From Burkholderia sp. WSM2230 (GTDB lineage Bacteria > Pseudomonadota > Gammaproteobacteria > Burkholderiales > Burkholderiaceae): a stretch of DNA of 64,000 nucleotides. Below are positions 37,085 through 46,074 of the stretch, piece by piece; position 1 is the first letter of the stretch, and each line of letters opens with the position of its first letter. Under the pieces are notes generated by a model that worked only from the letters and a program-made list of their open reading frames with translations, was not told where the DNA came from and did not search any database. A program made the translations under genes and the position numbers. The stretch is taken from positions 124,001 through 188,000 of the forward strand of contig NZ_AXAJ01000004.1 in the NCBI RefSeq assembly GCF_000472445.1, in the 5' to 3' direction.

Positions 37085-37201
37085 TCTGGTCTCCCCTAAC
37101 GTTTCGACGTGCTGCCGGGCGGCGCGTGCGCGCTCTTTTTTCACAGCATGGTGGGGGCAAGCGCGCGGCGGCGCAATTGTCTTTAACCCGCAAGGCGCGC
37201 T

Positions 37202-38110
37202 TCAGGCGACGCCGCCTCTTCCGCTCGCGCGCGCCTGTTCCAGAATGAATTCGATGAAGGTGGCCGCTGCCCGCGTGTGATGGCGGTTCGGCATGTACAG
37301 CATGTACATATTGGTGCCGAAGATGCTGAGGCGCCATTCGTCGAGCGTCGTCACCACGTCGCCTCGTTTCAGATCCTCGTGCACCACATAGTCCGGCACG
37401 ATGCCGACGCCGAGCCCCGCCAGCACAGCTTGCCGCAAGAACAGAAAGTTCTCGGAGATGATGGTCGGTTCGAGCAGCACCTCGTGGCGCTCGTCGCGCA
37501 GATACGCGGCTACGCGCAATTGCCGGCCCACCACTGCGGCCGTGATCAACGGCGCAGTGCGCAGATCGTCGAGTTGCATCGGCATGCCGTGGGTTTCGGC
37601 GAAAGAACGCGAAGCACAGGCAACGTACCGCACCGAGCCCATGTCGCGCGCAACGAGATTTTGCGGCGGCTCGGACATGACGCGCACGGCGATGTCCACT
37701 TCGTCGCGCATGAGGTCTTCCACACGATTTTCGAACAGCACGTCGAGCACGATGCCGGGATAGCGACGCTTGAATTCGATCAGCCACTCCGACATCACGA
37801 GTTGCCCGTAACCGCTCGGCACGCTCAGACGCACGCGCCCTTGCAGGCTTTGCCCGAGCGTCGTGACTGATTCGCGTGCGGCCAGCAGCGCGTTCTGGAT
37901 CGCGCGGCCGTGTTCATACAGTTGCAGGCCGATCTCCGTGGGCTCCACGCGGCGCGTGGTGCGCCGAACCAGTTGCAGGCCCACCGAGCGCTCCAGCTGG
38001 TTCAGGTGATAGCTCACGTTCGCGCGGCTCATCTTCAGGCGCCGCGCCGCCTCGCTCAGGTTGCCGGCGTCGAGTATTTCCACCAGCAGGGTTAGCGAAT
38101 TGACGTCCAC
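37202..38110 (-). CDS. LysR family transcriptional regulator
   Basis: A 302-residue regulator. The winged helix (about 1-60, with NLSEAARRLKMSRANVSYHLNQLE) precedes an effector domain (about 88-295) of the periplasmic-binding fold. I start at GTG 38110, with AAGG eight bases upstream, giving the usual LysR length; the frame is open to a TTG at 38149, inside the probable operator. It is divergent from the dicarboxyl-CoA beta-oxidation genes and probably controls them, the inducer being one of their CoA or acid substrates. Confidence 0.9.
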   Translation of the reverse strand: MDVNSLTLLVEILDAGNLSEAARRLKMSRANVSYHLNQLERSVGLQLVRRTTRRVEPTEIGLQLYEHGRAIQNALLAARESVTTLGQSLQGRVRLSVPSGYGQLVMSEWLIEFKRRYPGIVLDVLFENRVEDLMRDEVDIAVRVMSEPPQNLVARDMGSVRYVACASRSFAETHGMPMQLDDLRTAPLITAAVVGRQLRVAAYLRDERHEVLLEPTIISENFLFLRQAVLAGLGVGIVPDYVVHEDLKRGDVVTTLDEWRLSIFGTNMYMLYMPNRHHTRAAATFIEFILEQARASGRGGVA

Positions 38111-38119
38111 AAACCGGCC

Positions 38120-38178
38120 TTTGTCAAAGTTGTTTTGACAGTCTGTCAACGGTTCATGTGATTGTCAATGAACCTTGA
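38120..38178. promoter_or_regulatory. Cluster of GTCAA half-sites in the lysR/pimF-like region
   Basis: TTGACA-GTC-TGTCAA (38135-38149) and GGTTCAT-N10-ATGAACC (38151-38174) are nested inverted repeats, and further TTGTCAA/TTGTCAAT/TTGAC words flank them. Such an array directly before a LysR gene and its divergent target is typical of LysR binding sites. Confidence 0.55.
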
Positions 38179-38274
38179 CCGCTCCACAATCGGACCATTC
38201 GCGCGAAGCGGTATCGGCGTGGCATGCGCCCTCGTGCCGTCGGCGCGCCCGACAATCAGCCAGGAGACGACCGC

Positions 38275-40395
38275 ATGACCCCTACCCCTTCATCCGACGT
38301 CGTGACGCGCGAATTGCGCGGCAAGGTGCTGCTCGTGACGATCGACCATGCGCCCGTCAACGCGCTTTCCGCCGACGTGCGGCGCGGCCTGCTCGCCGCC
38401 ATCGAAGCTGCGGACAGCGACGCCTCGGTCGAAGCGGTGCTGCTCATCGGCGCGGGCCGCAATTTTATCGCCGGTGCGGACATCCGCGAGTTCGGCAAGC
38501 CGCCGGTGCCGCCCTCGCTGCCCGACGTGTGCAATCGCATCGAGGCGTGCACGAAGCCGGTTGTCGCGGCGCTTCACGGCGCGGCGCTCGGCGGCGGTCT
38601 TGAAGTGGCGCTCGCGGCGCATTACCGGATTGCCGTGGAAGGCGCGAAGCTCGGCTTGCCCGAAGTTCAACTGGGCCTGCTGCCTGGCGCGGGCGGCACG
38701 CAGCGCACGCCGCGCCTGATCGGCGCGCAGGCAGCGCTCGATCTGATGCTGAGCGGCCGCCATGCGAGCGCGAAGGAAGCGCTCGCGTCCGGACTCGTCG
38801 ACCGGCTAGGCGCCAGCGACGACATTCTTGCCGAAGGCCTCGCCTACGTGCACGAACTGCTGGCGAGCCATGCAACGGTGCGCCGCACGCGCGACGCAAC
38901 CGCATTGAGCGATCGCGCCGCGAGCCTCGTGGCAGTTGCGGCAGCGCGCGCGGAGACAGAGAAGAAATCGCGCGGTCTCTTTTCGCCGCTCAAGATCGTC
39001 GACGCAGTCGAGGCCGCGATCACGCAGCCATTCGAACAAGGCTTGCGGCTCGAGCGTCAACTCTTTCTGCAATGTATCGACAGTCCGCAACGCGCCGGCC
39101 TGATTCACGCGTTCTTTGCGGAGCGCGAAGTGCTCAAAGCGCCCGAGACGCGCGCTGCCAGACCGCGTGCTCTTGATACCATCGGCGTAGTGGGCGGCGG
39201 TACGATGGGCGCCGGCATTGCGGTCGCCGTGCTCGACGCGGGCCTGCCGGTGACCATGATCGAGCGCGACGAGGCCTCGCTAGCGCGGGGCCGCGCGCAC
39301 ATCGAGAAAGTCTACGACGGCCTGATCGCGAAGGGCCGCATGAGCGCCGCGAAGAAGGTGGAACTGATGGCGCGCTGGAGCGGCAGTGCGTCATATGAAG
39401 CACTGGCGAACGCCGACCTAGTGATCGAGGCCGTGTTCGAAGACCTCGCGGTCAAACAGGCCGTATTCGCCGAACTCGACCGTGTCTGCAAAGCGGGCGC
39501 CGTGCTAGCGACCAATACTTCGTATCTGGACATCGACGCGATTGCCGACAGCATTTCGCGGCCCGCCGACGTGATCGGTCTGCACTTCTTCTCGCCGGCC
39601 AACATCATGAAGCTGCTCGAAGTGGTCGTGCCCAAAGCGGTCAGCGCCGACGTGGTCGCGACCGCGTTCGAGCTCGCGAAGAAGCTGCGCAAGACGCCGG
39701 TGCGCGCGGGCGTGTGCGACGGCTTTATCGGCAATCGCATACTCGCGGTGTATCGCAGTGCGGCGGACGCGATGATGGAAGACGGCGCGTCGCCCTATCA
39801 GATAGACGCCGCCGTGCGCGCGTTCGGTTTCCCGATGGGGCCGTTCCAGGTGGTGGACCTCGCGGGCGGCGACATCGGCTGGGCGGCCCGCAAACGGCGC
39901 GCCGCAACGCGCAATCCGGCGGCACGCTATGTACAGATTGCGGACCGTCTGTGCGAGCGCGGCTGGTTCGGTCAGAAAACGGGCCGTGGATTCTATCGGT
40001 ACCCCGAAGGATCGCGCAGCGGCCAGCCGGACCCGGAAGTCGAGGCGATCATCGACGCCGAGCGGGCACGCGCCGGCATCACGCCGCGCAAGTTCACCGA
40101 CGAGGACATCATCCGCCGCTATATGGCCGCGATGATCAACGAGGGCGCGAACGTGGTGCATGAACGGATCGCACTGCGCCCGCTGGACGTGGACGTCACG
40201 TTTTTGTATGGCTACGGTTTCCCGCGCTATCGCGGCGGTCCGATGAAATACGCGGACATGATCGGCTTGCCGCGCATTCTTGCGGACATTCGCGAGTTCG
40301 CGAAGGAAGACCCGCTGTTCTGGAAGCCGTCGCCTCTGCTCGTCGAACTCGTCGAGCGTGGCGCGGATTTCGCAAGCCTCAATCAGACGGTTTGA
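38275..40395 (+). CDS. Bifunctional enoyl-CoA hydratase/3-hydroxyacyl-CoA dehydrogenase (PimF/FadJ-like)
   Basis: A 706-residue beta-oxidation enzyme: hydration of the 2-enoyl-CoA, then NAD-dependent oxidation of the 3-hydroxyacyl-CoA. The crotonase half (about 1-200) has FIAGADIREF and LPEVQLGLLPGAGGTQR with the catalytic Glu residues. The dehydrogenase half (about 300-690) has the NAD motif GGGTMGAGIA, then GLHFFSPANIMKLLEVV with the catalytic His. AGGAG precedes ATG 38275. Two acyl-CoA dehydrogenases follow, the same gene set as pimF-pimC-pimD of dicarboxylate (pimelate) degradation. Confidence 0.92.
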   Translation: MTPTPSSDVVTRELRGKVLLVTIDHAPVNALSADVRRGLLAAIEAADSDASVEAVLLIGAGRNFIAGADIREFGKPPVPPSLPDVCNRIEACTKPVVAALHGAALGGGLEVALAAHYRIAVEGAKLGLPEVQLGLLPGAGGTQRTPRLIGAQAALDLMLSGRHASAKEALASGLVDRLGASDDILAEGLAYVHELLASHATVRRTRDATALSDRAASLVAVAAARAETEKKSRGLFSPLKIVDAVEAAITQPFEQGLRLERQLFLQCIDSPQRAGLIHAFFAEREVLKAPETRAARPRALDTIGVVGGGTMGAGIAVAVLDAGLPVTMIERDEASLARGRAHIEKVYDGLIAKGRMSAAKKVELMARWSGSASYEALANADLVIEAVFEDLAVKQAVFAELDRVCKAGAVLATNTSYLDIDAIADSISRPADVIGLHFFSPANIMKLLEVVVPKAVSADVVATAFELAKKLRKTPVRAGVCDGFIGNRILAVYRSAADAMMEDGASPYQIDAAVRAFGFPMGPFQVVDLAGGDIGWAARKRRAATRNPAARYVQIADRLCERGWFGQKTGRGFYRYPEGSRSGQPDPEVEAIIDAERARAGITPRKFTDEDIIRRYMAAMINEGANVVHERIALRPLDVDVTFLYGYGFPRYRGGPMKYADMIGLPRILADIREFAKEDPLFWKPSPLLVELVERGADFASLNQTV

Positions 40396-40454
40396 CGCGC
40401 GCAGCTCGTCAGCACGCGTCGGTGCAATCGTTGGACATCCACAAAGGAACTGCG

Positions 40455-41663
40455 ATGGACCTGAATTTCACGCCCGAAGAAGAAGCCTTTCGCGCCGAGG
40501 TGCTCGCGTTTCTGCGAGACCGGCTTCCGCAGCGTCTCGCCGACAAGGTGCAGGGCGGACAGCGCCTCACGCGTGATGACATGGCCGAGTGGCACGCGAT
40601 TCTCAACGAGCGCGGCTGGCTCGCGAATCACTGGCCGAACGAATATGGCGGACCGGGATGGAGCCCGGTGCAGAAATTCATCTTCGAAAACGAATGCGCG
40701 CTGGCGGGCGCGCCACGCGTGGTGCCGTTCGGCGTCAATATGCTCGGACCGGTGCTGATCAAGTACGGCAGCGATGCGCAGAAACGCCACTGGTTGCCGC
40801 GTATTCTCGACGGTTCTGATTGGTGGTGCCAGGGCTACTCGGAGCCCGGCGCGGGGTCCGACCTCGCGTCCGTGAAAACCACGGCCGTGCGCGGCGTCGA
40901 TGCACACGGCGAGCACTACATCGTCAACGGACAGAAGACGTGGACCACGCTCGGCCACTACGCGAACATGATTTTCTGCCTGGTGCGCACCGCTACCGAC
41001 GTGCGCAAGCAGGAAGGCATCAGCTTCCTGCTGATCGACATGCAAACACCGGGCGTGGAGGTGAGGCCGATCATCACGCTCGATGGCGAACATGAGGTCA
41101 ACGAAGTGTTTTTCACCGACGTGCGCGTGCCCGCTGCGAATCTGGTCGGCGAGGAAAACAAGGGCTGGACTTACGCCAAGTATCTGCTCACGTATGAGCG
41201 CACGAATATCGCGGGCGTCGGTTTTTCCGTGGCGGCCTTCAACCGGCTGCGCGGGATCGCCGCGAAACAGCGGCGCAATGGCCGGCCGCTTGCGGAAGAT
41301 CCGTCGTTCGCGGCGCGCATGGCGCGTGTCGAGATCGATCTGGAGAACATGAAGACCACTAACCTGCGTGTGATCGCGGCCGTGGCGGGCGGCGGCGTAC
41401 CAGGCGCCGAAAGTTCGATGCTGAAGATTCGCGGCACGGAGATTCGCCAGGAGATTTCGTCGCTCACGCGGCGCGCGATGGGAGCGTACGCGCAGCCGTT
41501 CATCGAAGAAGCGTTGCGCGAGGGTTATCAAGGCGTGCCCGTTGGTCCAGAAGAAGCGGCGAGCGCCGCTTCGCAATACTTCAACAATCGCAAGCTGTCG
41601 ATCTTCGGCGGGTCCAATGAGATCCAGAAGAACATCATTTCCAAAATGATCCTCGGACTGTAA
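40455..41663 (+). CDS. Acyl-CoA dehydrogenase, PimC-like large subunit
   Basis: A 402-residue FAD enzyme that introduces the 2,3 double bond into an acyl-CoA. WWCQGYSEPGAGSDLAS (about 123-139) and VNGQKTWTT are the flavin-binding signatures, and the C-terminal IFGGSNEIQKNIISK is typical of the family. The sequence resembles pimeloyl-CoA dehydrogenase large subunit PimC as I remember it. AAGGAA lies before ATG 40455. The second subunit gene follows after 15 bases, so a heteromeric enzyme acting on dicarboxyl-CoA is likely; the chain length is not readable. Confidence 0.9.
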   Translation: MDLNFTPEEEAFRAEVLAFLRDRLPQRLADKVQGGQRLTRDDMAEWHAILNERGWLANHWPNEYGGPGWSPVQKFIFENECALAGAPRVVPFGVNMLGPVLIKYGSDAQKRHWLPRILDGSDWWCQGYSEPGAGSDLASVKTTAVRGVDAHGEHYIVNGQKTWTTLGHYANMIFCLVRTATDVRKQEGISFLLIDMQTPGVEVRPIITLDGEHEVNEVFFTDVRVPAANLVGEENKGWTYAKYLLTYERTNIAGVGFSVAAFNRLRGIAAKQRRNGRPLAEDPSFAARMARVEIDLENMKTTNLRVIAAVAGGGVPGAESSMLKIRGTEIRQEISSLTRRAMGAYAQPFIEEALREGYQGVPVGPEEAASAASQYFNNRKLSIFGGSNEIQKNIISKMILGL

Positions 41664-41678
41664 GAGGAGACGCACGTC

Positions 41679-42809
41679 ATGAATTTCCAGCACACCGAAG
41701 ACCGGCGGATGCTCGCCGATACGCTGAACCGATTCATCAGCGAACAGTATGGTTTCGCGGCGCGGGATCAGATCGCCCGTTCGCCCCTCGGCTTTAGCCA
41801 CGAGATGTGGAATCGTTTCGCAGAGCTGGGCATTATCGGCGCCCTGTTCGATGAAGCGAGCGGCGGCTTCGGCGGCGGCGGTTTCGATATCGCGGTGGTG
41901 TTCGAGAGCCTCGGGCGCGGGCTCGTGGTCGAGCCGTTTCTCGATACGCTAATGGTCGGCCAGGCGATTGCCCGAAGCGGCAATGACGCGCAACGGGCAT
42001 GGCTTGGCGAATTGATCGACGGCTCGCGCATTGCCGCGCTCGCGCATGGCGAAGCCGACGGCCACTACGAGTTGGCCCGCGTAACGACGCGCGCGCAGCG
42101 CAACGGCAATGCATGGCAATTGAACGGCGCCAAAGCGGTGGTTCAGCACGGCGAGCACGCTGCCCTCTTTCTCGTATCGGCGCGCACAGAAGGTGCCGAC
42201 GATTCCGAACAAGGCGTGAGCCTCTTTCTCGTGCCGCGCGACGCGGCGGGCGTGAGCGTGCGCGGCTATCCGAAGATCGATGGCGGCCGCGCCGCCGAAG
42301 TCACGTTGCAAGACGTCACGCTCCGCGACGATGCGCTGCTCGGTGCGCAAGGCGCGGGTTTCGCGACGCTCGAATACGCGATTGCATGCGGCGTGCTCGC
42401 GCTGTGTTCGGAAGCGGTTGGCGCGATGGACATTGCGAAGGACTACACGCTCGACTACCTGCGCACGCGCAAGCAGTTCGGCGTGGCGCTCGGCAGCTTT
42501 CAGGCGCTGCAGCATAGAATGGCCGACATGTTGCTGGAGATCGAGCAGGCGCGCTCGGCGGTGATCAATGCGGCAGCAGCGTTGGGCGCCGCGCGCAAGT
42601 CGCGCGAGCGTGCGGTGTCGGCGGCGAAGTACAGCATCGGCAGGATCGGCGCGCTCGTCGCAGAGGAATGCATTCAGCTGCACGGCGGAATCGGCATGAC
42701 GTGGGAGCTGCCGCTTGCTCATTATGCAAAGCGGCTGGTGATGATCGATCATCAGCTAGGGGATGAGGATCATCACCTCGAGCGGTTCGTGCAGCTGGGG
42801 CGCGAGTGA
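41679..42809 (+). CDS. Acyl-CoA dehydrogenase, PimD-like small subunit
   Basis: A 376-residue member of the acyl-CoA dehydrogenase family, the smaller partner of the preceding gene product. The N-terminal helical domain has GIIGALFDEASGGFGGGG; the C-terminal helical domain has RKQFGVALGSFQALQHRMADM and ECIQLHGGIGMTWE, the usual FAD contact. The middle flavin signature is much less conserved than in the large subunit, as known for PimD. AGAGGAG precedes ATG 41679. Last gene of the operon. Confidence 0.9.
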   Translation: MNFQHTEDRRMLADTLNRFISEQYGFAARDQIARSPLGFSHEMWNRFAELGIIGALFDEASGGFGGGGFDIAVVFESLGRGLVVEPFLDTLMVGQAIARSGNDAQRAWLGELIDGSRIAALAHGEADGHYELARVTTRAQRNGNAWQLNGAKAVVQHGEHAALFLVSARTEGADDSEQGVSLFLVPRDAAGVSVRGYPKIDGGRAAEVTLQDVTLRDDALLGAQGAGFATLEYAIACGVLALCSEAVGAMDIAKDYTLDYLRTRKQFGVALGSFQALQHRMADMLLEIEQARSAVINAAAALGAARKSRERAVSAAKYSIGRIGALVAEECIQLHGGIGMTWELPLAHYAKRLVMIDHQLGDEDHHLERFVQLGRE

Positions 42810-42873
42810 AGCTCAGTAACGCCGCTTGCTCCGGGCTGAAGTCCCAGTGGAACCGGCAGGTCGTGCGCAGTGT

Positions 42874-43374
42874 TCAGGACGCGCGCGGTAATGCCGCTTC
42901 GATGAACACCGCGCACAGCGCTTCCATGCCCTTCGCGTCTTCTTCGTCGAAGCGCGCGAGAACCGGGCTATCGACATCCCATACGCCGATCAGCGTGCCG
43001 TCAGGCGCCACGAGGGGCACGACGATTTCCGATTGCGAGGCCGAATCGCACGCGATATGGCCGGGAAACGCGTGAACGTCGCGCACGATCTGCGTCTTCC
43101 GCATTTGCGCGGCAGTGCCGCACACGCCTTTGCCGAGCGCAATGCGCACGCACGCCGGCTTGCCCTGGAAAGGTCCGACCACCAGTTCGCGGCCATCGTG
43201 GAAGTAAAAGCCGGCCCAGTTCAGGTCGCTCAGCGAATGAAAAACGAACGATGAGAAGTTCGCGGCGTTGGCGATCCAGTCTGTTTCGTCGGCGAGGAGC
43301 GCGCGCGCCTGCGCGACAAGTTCTTCGTAGTGCGCGGCTTTGGGCAAATGCGAGGCGGAGGAGACTTCGAACAT
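42874..43374 (-). CDS. msrC: Free methionine-(R)-sulfoxide reductase (GAF domain)
   Basis: A 166-residue cytoplasmic enzyme consisting of one GAF domain that reduces free methionine-R-sulfoxide with thioredoxin. The three cysteines Cys75, Cys85 and Cys109 keep the spacing of the E. coli enzyme (Cys84, Cys94, Cys118), in GKPACVRI, GKGVCGTAA and GHIACDSASQSE. The substrate-binding Asp/Glu in SEIVVPL and DVDSP are present. It lies between the PimD-like gene (convergent) and the Mop gene on the same strand. Confidence 0.93.
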   Translation of the reverse strand: MFEVSSASHLPKAAHYEELVAQARALLADETDWIANAANFSSFVFHSLSDLNWAGFYFHDGRELVVGPFQGKPACVRIALGKGVCGTAAQMRKTQIVRDVHAFPGHIACDSASQSEIVVPLVAPDGTLIGVWDVDSPVLARFDEEDAKGMEALCAVFIEAALPRAS

Positions 43375-43460
43375 AAAGGGTCCGTGATGAAAGCGAAAAA
43401 CGATACGACGGGCCGTCCAGCATAAAGCAGGCAGCCCTCCCGATCACTGGAATACGGCCA

Positions 43461-43886
43461 TTACGACTCTACGCCGACGATCACGCTCGATGCCTTGAAG
43501 ATCGCGGTCGCCGCTTTGCCCGCCGCGAGGCCGAGCCGCTCCACGCTCTCGTTCGTCACGATGGCGGCGATCTGCGCGCTGCCCGCGCTGATTGTCACTT
43601 CGGAGTTCACCGCGCCTTTCGTCACTGCGCTCACTGTGCCCGCGATGCAGTTGCGCGCCGACACCTGGTTCTTCGCGACATCGACCATCACGATGATCGA
43701 CGAGGCCTTCACCAGCGCGAAGGCACGCTTGCCCGCGGCGAGCCCGAGCGTGCTGGCGCTGCCATGCGTGATGATGGCGACGATGTCGAGGCCTTCGGCC
43801 GTGCGCAGCGTGACTTCGTCGTTGACGGCGCCGTGCGTGAGCTGAACTACTTCGCCGGCGAATTGATTGCGTGCGCTTGTTTGCAT
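43461..43886 (-). CDS. Molybdate-binding protein with two Mop/TOBE domains
   Basis: A 141-residue cytoplasmic protein built of two repeats of about 67 residues (4-68 and 74-138), each a Mop domain: SARNQFAGEVVQL...GAVNDEVTL and SARNCIAGTVSAV...GAVNSEVTI. Such di-Mop proteins store or buffer molybdate or tungstate as oligomers. GGAG precedes ATG 43886. No molybdate transporter or ModE gene is adjacent in this window, so it is a stand-alone molbindin. Confidence 0.9.
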   Translation of the reverse strand: MQTSARNQFAGEVVQLTHGAVNDEVTLRTAEGLDIVAIITHGSASTLGLAAGKRAFALVKASSIIVMVDVAKNQVSARNCIAGTVSAVTKGAVNSEVTISAGSAQIAAIVTNESVERLGLAAGKAATAIFKASSVIVGVES

Positions 43887-44016
43887 GTCGTGCTCCAGAT
43901 ATTGTGAAAAGCGTCGGAGGCGTTGGAGGCATCGTTGGCCTCGCCATCAAGTGTTCAAGTGTAATGGAACGCGCAACGCCGTATCATCGTGGCCTTGGAC
44001 TCTCTTTGCCGAACTC

Positions 44017-45885
44017 ATGCCTTTAGCCGTCCCTTTCCGCGTTGTGCGCGCTTTTTATTCTGCACCTGTTGCCTGCCTCACTCGCATTGCCCGCGTTATG
44101 CGCGTTACTCGCAATGCCCGCGTTGTCTGCGTCGTCTCTTCTGTCCGCTTTTCCCGCAGCTCTCATGCGCTGGCGGGCGGGTGGCGCGGCGTCGCGTCGT
44201 CCGTGGCGCTGGCGTCGCTCGCGGCTCTTGCCGCTTGCAGCAATCCATCGCAGACGCACGAAGCGCGCGCTCCCATCGACACCGTCACGCTCTTTCCGCT
44301 CGGCGCTTACGATCAGAATGTCGATCACTGGCTCGAGCCGGACAGTCCTGGCTACGACACGCCGTTCCTGAGCCCTGCCGAGCAGCAGGCGCATTTCCAG
44401 GCGCTCTACGCACGCTACTTCGGCACAGGGACGAGCGCGCCGTCGCCGTGGAATTCCACGTATGTGACGATGCGTGTGTATCGTCAGCAAGGCGCGGATA
44501 TCACCGCGTTGCAGCAACGCCGCATTGCCCGCTTCGACAATACCGGCAAGAGCGGCGCGGCCATTGGTTATGGCGAGAACTTTCGCGCGCACGACAAGGC
44601 GTGGATCGACGCCATCGCGCGGAACATGAACGTCGCGCAATTCACCGAGGCGCCGGTCTATCAGCCCGCGCGGCGCGCAATTGCGACGACCAATCTGATG
44701 GTGCGCGAGCTGCCGACCACCGACCCTTCGTTCTACGATCACCGTCTCGCCGGCGAAGGCTATCCGTTCGACAATCTGCAGATCTCCGCCGTGCGGCCGG
44801 GCACGCCGCTGTATGTGCTGGGCACGAGCGTCGACGGCGCGTGGCATTACGTGCAGACGCCCGATGTGCAAGGCTGGGTGCGCAGCGATGGCGTCGGCAT
44901 GGCGAGCGAGCGTTTCGTCGATACGTGGCGCGCCGCGAGCGCGAACTCGCTAGGCGCGGTGATCGGCGCTTTCACGCCAGTGCGCGACAGCCGCGGAGTG
45001 TTCCGTTTTCGGGCGCCCGCAGGCACGCTGCTGCCGTTGGTGGCGGGGCCGCCGGGCAATGCGGCGAAAAGCGCCAGGACGCTTGTTGCGCCCAGGCCCG
45101 CGCCGCCGCCCGCGCCTGCACTTGGCGCCAGCGCAAACGGCAATGAGCCGCAAATCGATGCGGCCGGCGCGCCGACGGCACCGACGGTGCCGCCCGCGCC
45201 GCGCACAGTCCTCCTGCCCGCGCGCGACGCGGAAGGCGAGGCGCTGATCCGCATCGCAGAGCTCGACGACACGCAAATCGCGCCAATGCCGCTCGCCGCC
45301 ACGCCCCGGCATCTGGCGACGCTGATGAAAGCGCTGATCGGCCGGCCTTACGGCTGGGGCAACAGTGGCCTGTACAACGACTGCTCGTCCGAACTGCAAA
45401 GCATCTTCGCGGTATTCGGCGTGTGGCTGCCGCGCCATTCGTCCACGCAGATGAGCGCCGGGCGCATGATCGACCTGTCCGCGTCGACGCCCGCGCAACG
45501 GCTCGACTATCTGGCGCAGCATGGCGCGCCGCTGCGCACGCTGATCTATATCGGCGGGCATGTGATGCTTTACATCGGCAATACGACTCGCAACGGCGTC
45601 GCGGTGCCGGTGGTGTATCAGGACGTCTGGGGACTGCGCCCGGCCGACAACAGCCGGCGCGCGGTGATCGGCGGCTCGGTCATTCTGCCGCTCTTCGAGC
45701 ACATCCCCGAGGACGCGACGCTGCAATCGCTCGCCGGCACGCCCACGTTCCAGATCAGCGTGCTCGGCGCGCCGACCGGCGCGGCGGCGCCCTCGCCTGG
45801 CTCCGCGGCGGCGCCCGCCGCACCTGCTGCACCTGCACCTGCACCTGCACCTGCACCTGCCGACGAAGATAGCCCGGCGGGCTGA
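44017..45885 (+). CDS. NlpC/P60 cell wall hydrolase lipoprotein with SH3 domains
   Basis: A protein of up to 622 residues, probably a peptidoglycan endopeptidase of family C40. A lipobox LAALAAC lies about 74 residues from ATG 44017, so the real start may be later (ATG 44098 shortens the leader to 47). N-terminal NLPC-associated and SH3b1-type domains (about 95-370) precede the catalytic domain: YNDCSS with Cys456 and GGHVMLYIG with His515. The C-terminus is an Ala-Pro tail coded by GCACCT repeats. The N-terminal 80 residues are odd, with repeated ARVMRV/ARVVCV. Confidence 0.85.
   Translation: MPLAVPFRVVRAFYSAPVACLTRIARVMRVTRNARVVCVVSSVRFSRSSHALAGGWRGVASSVALASLAALAACSNPSQTHEARAPIDTVTLFPLGAYDQNVDHWLEPDSPGYDTPFLSPAEQQAHFQALYARYFGTGTSAPSPWNSTYVTMRVYRQQGADITALQQRRIARFDNTGKSGAAIGYGENFRAHDKAWIDAIARNMNVAQFTEAPVYQPARRAIATTNLMVRELPTTDPSFYDHRLAGEGYPFDNLQISAVRPGTPLYVLGTSVDGAWHYVQTPDVQGWVRSDGVGMASERFVDTWRAASANSLGAVIGAFTPVRDSRGVFRFRAPAGTLLPLVAGPPGNAAKSARTLVAPRPAPPPAPALGASANGNEPQIDAAGAPTAPTVPPAPRTVLLPARDAEGEALIRIAELDDTQIAPMPLAATPRHLATLMKALIGRPYGWGNSGLYNDCSSELQSIFAVFGVWLPRHSSTQMSAGRMIDLSASTPAQRLDYLAQHGAPLRTLIYIGGHVMLYIGNTTRNGVAVPVVYQDVWGLRPADNSRRAVIGGSVILPLFEHIPEDATLQSLAGTPTFQISVLGAPTGAAAPSPGSAAAPAAPAAPAPAPAPAPADEDSPAG
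45829..45858 (+). repeat. Hexanucleotide repeat (GCACCT)5 in the NlpC/P60 gene
   Basis: Five perfect GCACCT units, with a sixth at 45820-45825 separated by GCT, encode an Ala-Pro tail. Slippage would keep the frame and change tail length by two residues. Confidence 0.9.
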
Positions 45886-46074
45886 GCGCGACCGGTAAAA
45901 CCTGGAAGAGCGTGGCACGCACGCGCCATGCGCCGATCAACGCGCACGTGCGTACTCGAAATATTTTTTACGGAGTGTCGATCCGGGACCAGGCTGCGCG
46001 TCGTAACGTTGAAGTCCTGGCTGAACCAGTTGGACTTTCAATCCACGAACCTGTTACTTCAAGGAGCCGCCGTC

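Noticed and set aside
44042..44371. Alternative-frame peptide with a signal-like hydrophobic start in the NlpC/P60 gene
   Set aside because: The main frame has its own lipobox and runs uninterrupted into the catalytic domain; the alternative loses all likeness after 40 residues.
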